From positions 1 to 35,299 of the forward strand of contig JAEYPB010000015.1 in NCBI GenBank assembly GCA_023411175.1: DNA of 35,299 bases, read 5' to 3'. Under the pieces are notes generated by a model. It was not told the DNA's origin. It saw only the letters and a program-made list of their open reading frames with translations, and searched no databases. The stretch comes from Bacillota bacterium. GTDB taxonomy: Bacteria > Bacillota > Clostridia > Christensenellales > Aristaeellaceae. The position numbers and the translations under genes are program-made. Every line of letters begins with the position of its first letter. Position 1 is the first letter of the stretch. Shown in pieces: positions 31,044-35,299 of the stretch.

Positions 31044-32168
31044 ATGTACAACCGACAGGTGCCGCGCATCATCGCGTTTATGCTGATGATCGTCATGGTG
31101 CTGGCATTGGGCTTGGGCTCCGTCGCCGAGGTGGCGCCCGCAAACCCTGCGGGCAGCTTTGCTGCGCTTTCCCAGACCGCCGAAGGGGAGACGGGCGACG
31201 AGGTGGATGACGAGGCGGACGATTCGGCGGACGACGAATTGCTGGCTGATAACGAAGAGACGGACCAACCCGTCATCGAAAACCCAACCGAAGAGGAGCA
31301 ATTCCTCACGGACCTCATGACCGAGCTGAACGTGGACGAAGCCAATGCGCTCGGCCAGGTCAACGGGATGACCCACATCCTCCTCGTCGGCATTGACGCG
31401 CGCCCCGGGCAGAAGACCGGCCGCAGCGATACGATGATGCTGTTGACCATCGACGCGGAGCACAAGAGCCTGAAGCTCACCAGCTTCATGCGCGATCTGT
31501 ACGTGGAGATCCCGGGCCATAAGAACAACCGGCTGAATTCCGCTTATGTGTTTGGCGGGCCGGAGCTGCTCATCAAGGCGCTTAAAAAGAACTTTGGCGT
31601 CGAGGTCAACTACTACGCTGCGGTCAACTTCTCCGTGCTGGCCGACCTGATCGACCAGATCGGCGGCCTGGAACTGGACATCGAGTCCAAGACGCAGATG
31701 AAGTACATCAACCTCGTCATCAAAGAGGACAACGTGGTGCTGAAAAAGGCCTACCCGAAAAAGGGCATCAAGACCAACGACAACCTCTTGACCAAGACCG
31801 GCACCCAGGTGCTCAACGGCCGGCAGGCTCAGGCCTACGCCCGGTACCGGAAGGGCTCCAGCGACTTCCAGCGCACCGAGCGGCAGCGGATGGTGATCCT
31901 GAAGGCCATCGAAAAGGTGCGCGGCATGTCCATGCTGGACATCGGTAAACTGGCGATGGCGAACCTGGACCAGGTGACCACCAACCTGACCGTGGCGGAC
32001 ATCCTGCGCCTCGCGCCCGCCGCGTTCCAGCTGAAGGACACCGAGGTCAAGCAGCTGCGCATCCCCGTCAACAAGGGGTATTCGTCAAAGACCATCTCCG
32101 GGATGGCGGTTCTCGTGCCCAACCGCTCGAAGAACGTCAAGGCGCTGACGGAGTTCCTGCTGAACTGA
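31044..32168 (+). CDS. LytR-CpsA-Psr (LCP) family cell-wall ligase
   Basis: 374 residues. A membrane anchor (about 8-28) is followed by a highly acidic linker (GDEVDDEADDSADDELLADN, about 50-75) and the LCP domain: HILLVGIDARPGQKTGRSDTMMLLTID, LTSFMRDLYVEIPGH, RLNSAYVFGGPELLIKAL, VNFSVLADLIDQIGGLELDI, and QAYARYRKGSSDFQRTERQR, which supplies the arginines that bind the polyprenyl pyrophosphate. LCP enzymes attach teichoic acids or other glycopolymers to peptidoglycan outside the cell. GGGGTGA about 10 nt before the ATG. A strong terminator follows. The acidic linker is unusual in length. Confidence 0.93.
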   Translation: MYNRQVPRIIAFMLMIVMVLALGLGSVAEVAPANPAGSFAALSQTAEGETGDEVDDEADDSADDELLADNEETDQPVIENPTEEEQFLTDLMTELNVDEANALGQVNGMTHILLVGIDARPGQKTGRSDTMMLLTIDAEHKSLKLTSFMRDLYVEIPGHKNNRLNSAYVFGGPELLIKALKKNFGVEVNYYAAVNFSVLADLIDQIGGLELDIESKTQMKYINLVIKEDNVVLKKAYPKKGIKTNDNLLTKTGTQVLNGRQAQAYARYRKGSSDFQRTERQRMVILKAIEKVRGMSMLDIGKLAMANLDQVTTNLTVADILRLAPAAFQLKDTEVKQLRIPVNKGYSSKTISGMAVLVPNRSKNVKALTEFLLN

Positions 32169-32172
32169 ACGC

Positions 32173-32215
32173 AAAAACAGGCCCCGTGAATCAGAGATTC
32201 ACGGGGCCTGTTTTC
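32173..32215 (+). terminator. Strong rho-independent terminator after the LCP gene
   Basis: A perfect 17-bp stem (AACAGGCCCCGTGAATC and its complement, 32176-32212) with an AGA loop, followed by TTTTCGTTTT. The A run before it makes it potentially bidirectional. It is 5 nt beyond the LCP stop. Confidence 0.92.
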
Positions 32216-32282
32216 GTTTTGGCAAACGTTGATGCGCCTTTCGCTGCGCTATTTGGCTGCGTTATACCCGTTCCGCTTCAAT

Positions 32283-32446
32283 CGTTCCCGGCGGCGTGTG
32301 CGCCGGGAACGGCAATCCGCCGCCAGTGCGCACACCGGTGGCGGATTCAATACCTTCGGTCAGTGCGCCGCCCGGAAATTCCAGAGGATTTCAGGCGCGC
32401 GCAGCCTCTTTTTACGCGCTGAAAGGCGCGCGGCGGATTTCAGCGC
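32283..32446 (-). repeat. Interspersed hairpin repeat, copy R7 (full, abuts permease stop)
   Basis: Complete 164-bp element. A, CGTTCCCGGCG/CGCCGGGAACG (32283-32311). B, AATCCGCCGCCAGTG with its near-perfect complement (32314-32347). C, with CAGTGCGCCGCCCGGAAATT and GGATTTCAGGCGCGC (32361-32400). D, GCGCTGAAA/TTTCAGCGC (32416-32446). D ends exactly one base before the stop codon of the permease gene at 32447-32449. Orientation follows that minus-strand gene. Confidence 0.88.
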
Positions 32447-33355
32447 CTACTTGATCGACCCCTCCACCATGCCCTTGATGATGTACTTCTGGGCGAACAG
32501 GAACAGGATGATGATCGGCAGCATGGCCAGCATCGCGCTGGTCAGGATCAGGTCCCACTGCTTCAGGTACGAGCCGACGAAGGCCGTGACCGCCAGCGGG
32601 ATGGTCTGCACCGAGCCGTTTGAGCCGAGCACGAGGAGCGGCAAGAGGTAGTCGTTCCAGATCCAGATGCCGTTCAGGATCAGGACCGTCACCGCCACCG
32701 GCTGGAGCAGCGGCAGCACGATGCGGAAGAAGGTGGCGGCCTGGCCGCAGCCGTCGATGGTGGCGGCTTCCTCGAGTTCCAGCGGCACGCCCTTGATGAA
32801 GCCGTGCAGGATGAAGATGGACATCGAGCAGCCAAAGCCCAGGTACGCGAACGCGATGCCGTGATAGGTGCCCAGAAGCGGGACCCCGACGGCGGTGCCG
32901 AGGATCCTCAGCCACCGAACCAGCGGGAACATGACCACCTGGAAGGGGATGACCATCGCCGCGACGAAGGCGAGGAACATAACCGTGGACCAGCGGGTCT
33001 TGTTGCGCACCAACACCCAGGCGCACATGGACGAGAATAGCAGGATCACCGCCAGAGAGACCGCGGTGATGATGACCGAATCGATGAACGCGCCGAGGTA
33101 GTCGGTGGTGGGGTTGTTGAAGATGGTGACGATGTTCGTGAACATCTGGCCCCAGTTCTCCGGCAGCGCCACGGCGCTGTAAATGATCTCCTTCGCGGTT
33201 TTTCCCGCGTTCACCACCACGATCCAGAAGGGCACCATGAACAGGAGGAAGAGGACGACGCCCGTGACCTCGGCGGCGATCCTGCCGACGCCGCGCGAGG
33301 AACCCCGCTTCGCGCCGACCGCTTCGAGGGAGAGCGGGTTCTGCTTCATGGACAT
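32447..33355 (-). CDS. Carbohydrate ABC transporter permease (MalG-like)
   Basis: 302 residues. Six hydrophobic spans and the EAA loop ELEEAATIDGCGQAATFFRI, then LPLLQPVAVTVLI, as in the second permease of CUT1 sugar importers; the C terminus KYIIKGMVEGSIK is typical. The ATG at 33355 shares one base with the stop of the first permease (TAATG) and has GGAGGTGGAGAT upstream. No ATPase gene is visible, so a shared MsmX-type ATPase is likely. The substrate is unknown. Repeat R7 begins 1 nt after its stop. Confidence 0.93.
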   Translation of the reverse strand: MSMKQNPLSLEAVGAKRGSSRGVGRIAAEVTGVVLFLLFMVPFWIVVVNAGKTAKEIIYSAVALPENWGQMFTNIVTIFNNPTTDYLGAFIDSVIITAVSLAVILLFSSMCAWVLVRNKTRWSTVMFLAFVAAMVIPFQVVMFPLVRWLRILGTAVGVPLLGTYHGIAFAYLGFGCSMSIFILHGFIKGVPLELEEAATIDGCGQAATFFRIVLPLLQPVAVTVLILNGIWIWNDYLLPLLVLGSNGSVQTIPLAVTAFVGSYLKQWDLILTSAMLAMLPIIILFLFAQKYIIKGMVEGSIK

Positions 33356-34239
33356 TACATCTCCACCTCCTTGCGCTTGTTGAAGTAGACCTGCACAAGC
33401 GAGAATACGACCAACACCAGGAAGAACACGACGGACTTGGCCTGGGCCTCGGCCATCTTGTTGGCGGCGTTGGCGGTATTGTAGATGTCCATCGCCAGGA
33501 GCTGGCTGGCCTTGACCGCGCCGCCCATGAAGCGGGCGCTCGGGCCGCCGTTGGTCAGGGTGAAGTTCATGTCAAACTGCTTGAAGGAGTTGGTCAGCGT
33601 CAAAAACAGCGAGATGGTGAAGGCGTTGGCCATCATCGGGATCAAAACGCGCCTAAGTCGCGTGAAGTAGCTGGCCCCGTCCACCGACGCGGCCTCCATC
33701 ACGGAGGTGGGCACCGACTGGATGGACGCCACGTAGATCATCATGATGTAGCCGGCGTACTGCCAGGTGTTGACGAAGCTCATCGCCCAGATGACGGTAT
33801 CGGTGCGGGCGATCATGGATTTCCCCAGGAACGGGATCGCCGTCCCCGCCAGCGTGAACACGTTATTGAACAGGAACTGCCAGATGTAGCCCAGCACGAT
33901 GCCGCCGATCAGGTTGGGCACGAAAAAGCCCGCGCGGTAGAGGTTTCTCAGCCGCGCCTGCCCGGTGACCAATAGCGACAAAAAGAAGCTGACCAGGTTG
34001 ACCAGCACCACGTTGATCACGGTGTACGCCACCGTCACCATAAAAGAATAAAGGAACTGGGGTTGGTGGAACATGCCCCGGAAATTTTCAAATCCAATGA
34101 ACGTAATGGTCTCGCGCACGCCGTTCCAGTCCGTCATGGAATAGTAAATGCCCAGGAAGAACGGGCAGATGATGACCATGACGAAGGCGAACAGGCAGGG
34201 GAACATGAACAGTACGTCGACCGACATCTTTCGCTTCAA
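33355..34239 (-). CDS. Carbohydrate ABC transporter permease (MalF-like)
   Basis: 294 residues from TTG 34239 (AGGGGG 9 nt upstream); ATG 34227 is the alternative. The longer in-frame ATG at 34320 is unlikely because it lies in the hairpins of repeat R8 and lacks a ribosome site. Features: VDVLFMFPCLFAFVMVIICP, YYSMTDWNG, the EAA loop VMEAASVDGASYFTRLRRVLIP, and a last span ending FNKRKEVEM. It is the first permease of a CUT1 importer, between the binding protein and the second permease. Confidence 0.9.
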   Translation of the reverse strand: MKRKMSVDVLFMFPCLFAFVMVIICPFFLGIYYSMTDWNGVRETITFIGFENFRGMFHQPQFLYSFMVTVAYTVINVVLVNLVSFFLSLLVTGQARLRNLYRAGFFVPNLIGGIVLGYIWQFLFNNVFTLAGTAIPFLGKSMIARTDTVIWAMSFVNTWQYAGYIMMIYVASIQSVPTSVMEAASVDGASYFTRLRRVLIPMMANAFTISLFLTLTNSFKQFDMNFTLTNGGPSARFMGGAVKASQLLAMDIYNTANAANKMAEAQAKSVVFFLVLVVFSLVQVYFNKRKEVEM

Positions 34240-34286
34240 GTCGAGAAGCCCCCTTCGAGGCGCGGGCGAGCCCGGCCGGTAGTATA

Positions 34287-34339
34287 GGTTCCCGCGGTCC
34301 GGGAACCAAGATTCTGCCATCAGCGAGCTGGTGGCAGAA
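34287..34339 (-). repeat. Interspersed hairpin repeat, copy R8 (partial, B-A only)
   Basis: Two adjoining hairpins between the binding protein and permease genes. A-like: GGTTCCCG-cggtc-CGGGAACC (34287-34307). B-like: TTCTGCCA/TGGCAGAA (34312-34339) with an inner CAG/CTG. They match modules A and B in sequence style, order and orientation relative to the minus-strand binding protein gene; D and C are missing. Confidence 0.55.
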
Positions 34340-34368
34340 CTATAATGCGCGGTGTTGTTTTACACTGG

Positions 34369-34398
34369 CGCGGGGGGAGCCGCCAGGCTCCTCCCGCG
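34369..34398 (-). terminator. Attenuator-like hairpin after the binding protein gene
   Basis: A 13-bp GC-rich stem with one G-U pair (arms 34369-34381 and 34386-34398, loop gcca) 7 nt beyond the binding protein stop, with no clear T-tract on the minus strand. Such hairpins let the binding protein be made in excess of the permeases. Confidence 0.55.
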
Positions 34399-34405
34399 GG
34401 TTTGA

Positions 34406-35299
34406 TCAGGTGTTGGGGGCAGTGGCGATGGCGTCGGTCAGGTCCTTGATGAGCACGTTCACATCGGAGTGATCCTGCGCAAACAGGTCGAACACCGGGC
34501 CCAGCACGTTCTGGCCAAAGCCGTCCGGCATGGAGCCGAAGCGCCAGTTGTAGTTGCCGCCCTTGGCGCTGGCTTCCACGAGCGCCGCGGAGAACTGGCC
34601 GGTGGGCTTCAGGGTGACGGACTTGAACGCAGGCACCATGCCCGCCTGGTTGACCATGTAGTCAGCGCCTTCCGGCGAGGTGGCCAGGAAGTCCAGGAAG
34701 TCCTTGGCGGCCTTCTGCTCGGCTTCAGGGGCGCCGCCGTTGAGGCAGTACCAGCTGGGCGCGGCCATGAACAGACCCGTCATTTCCTGCTTGTCGGTGA
34801 AGCAGTGGGAGATGTAGCCCATCTTGAAGGTGGCGCCGAGCTGCTTCATGTTGGGATCCGTCCAGTTGCCCTGGTTGATGAACGCGGTCTTGCCCTGCGC
34901 GAACGAGGACACCTGCGCGTCGTAGTTGCCGTTGGTCAGGATCTCCTGATCGGCGTAGTCGAACAGCAGCTTCACGTAGTTGGCGTAATCGGTCAGACGG
35001 TCCGCGTCGACTTCGCCCTTCAGGGCCATGTCGAGGTAGGTGGTGTCGTCATAGCCGATGCCGCCGGCGTAGTATGCGTTGAAGTTGTGGTTGCTCATGA
35101 CCCACCACATGCCGCCGGAGATCGAGGCGGCCATCGAGACCACCGCGTCCAGGCCCAGGTCGGCCTTCATGGAGTCAACCTTCTCAAACGCGGCCTTGAC
35201 CGCCGAGTAGGTGGTCAGCGTGGCGGGATCGATGCCAGCCTTGGCCAGGATGTCGGCGTTGTAGCCGAGGCCGAAGCCTTCGATCGCGACCGGGAAGCC
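34406..35299 (-). CDS. ABC sugar-binding protein, C-terminal part (5' end outside window)
   Basis: 297 residues visible; the frame is open to the right edge, so the N terminus and signal peptide are missing. It reads GFPVAIEGFGLGYNADILAK at the edge, followed by AGIDPATLTTYSAVKAAFEK, FAQGKTAFINQGNWTDPNM, AAPSWYCLNGGAPEAEQKAA, DFLDFLATSPEGADYMVNQAG and a C-terminal FDLFAQDHSDVNVLIKDLTD. These are typical of CUT1 solute-binding proteins that deliver sugars to the permeases encoded next to it. The methionine at 35170 is internal. The sugar is unknown. Confidence 0.92.
   Translation of the reverse strand, partial: GFPVAIEGFGLGYNADILAKAGIDPATLTTYSAVKAAFEKVDSMKADLGLDAVVSMAASISGGMWWVMSNHNFNAYYAGGIGYDDTTYLDMALKGEVDADRLTDYANYVKLLFDYADQEILTNGNYDAQVSSFAQGKTAFINQGNWTDPNMKQLGATFKMGYISHCFTDKQEMTGLFMAAPSWYCLNGGAPEAEQKAAKDFLDFLATSPEGADYMVNQAGMVPAFKSVTLKPTGQFSAALVEASAKGGNYNWRFGSMPDGFGQNVLGPVFDLFAQDHSDVNVLIKDLTDAIATAPNT

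Noticed and set aside
32186..32651. Short open frames encoding peptides like SVRRPEIPEDFRR after the LCP gene (similar ones at 19338, 19904 and 27029)
   Set aside because: They are translations of module C of the interspersed repeat; the same peptide recurs at each copy and there is no ribosome site. They would be annotated as spurious hypothetical proteins.
34240..34320. N-terminal extension of the first permease to the ATG at 34320
   Set aside because: The stretch lies in A- and B-like hairpins, has no Shine-Dalgarno and encodes a non-hydrophobic segment foreign to the family.

Overview
The window is GC-rich chromosomal DNA from a Gram-positive, spore-forming lineage, most likely a high-GC member of the Clostridia (Firmicutes). 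The reasons are the block yqfC-yqfD-phoH-yqfF-ybeY-cdd-era-recO, spore-associated genes (yqfC, yqfD, a CotH-type kinase), strong GGAGG ribosome binding sites, several TTG/GTG starts, an [FeFe]-hydrogenase-like cluster and a LytR-CpsA-Psr protein. I cannot name a genus from sequence alone. No tRNA, rRNA, CRISPR, phage or transposase gene was seen.

Layout. 1-11372 (+): end of yqfC, then yqfD, phoH, a short repeat region, then a tightly packed run yqfF-ybeY-cdd-era-recO-rsmH-TGT family-Arm family-rsmI, with several stop/start overlaps, closed by terminator hairpins. 11781-12008 (+): a small LysM protein. 12475-18415 (-): CotH-like kinase, VTC domain, DUF4956 membrane protein and RmuC, read leftward from one good promoter. 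18487-23358 (-): a putative sensory [FeFe]-hydrogenase cluster (SPOR-like membrane protein, DRTGG protein, HATPase, hydrogenase, DRTGG protein, PHP phosphoesterase). 23549-24687 (+): DUF6062 and a GNAT. 24805-27688 (-): sugar-phosphate isomerase-like protein, UPF0210 and an ACT regulator. 27891-32168 (+): AAA ATPase, CCA-adding-type enzyme, small membrane protein, Usp-like protein and an LCP protein. 32447-end (-): a sugar ABC transporter (binding protein cut by the window edge, two permeases).

Two things stand out. First, inside the housekeeping operon a divergent tRNA-guanine transglycosylase-family gene overlaps by 11 nt a gene with all the hallmarks of the aminoglycoside-resistance 16S rRNA (m7G1405) methyltransferases. 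It sits between rsmH and rsmI, so three enzymes predicted to modify the same few nucleotides of helix 44 are in one transcript. From memory, the mobile resistance gene rmtD also carries a tRNA-ribosyltransferase gene next to it, so this may be a chromosomal relative of the source locus. Second, most of the non-coding gaps hold copies of one modular, multi-hairpin repeat of about 165 bp (modules D-C-B-A). It usually begins within a few tens of bases of a stop codon and is nearly always oriented in the direction of the gene it follows. Stem sequences differ between copies while the folds persist.
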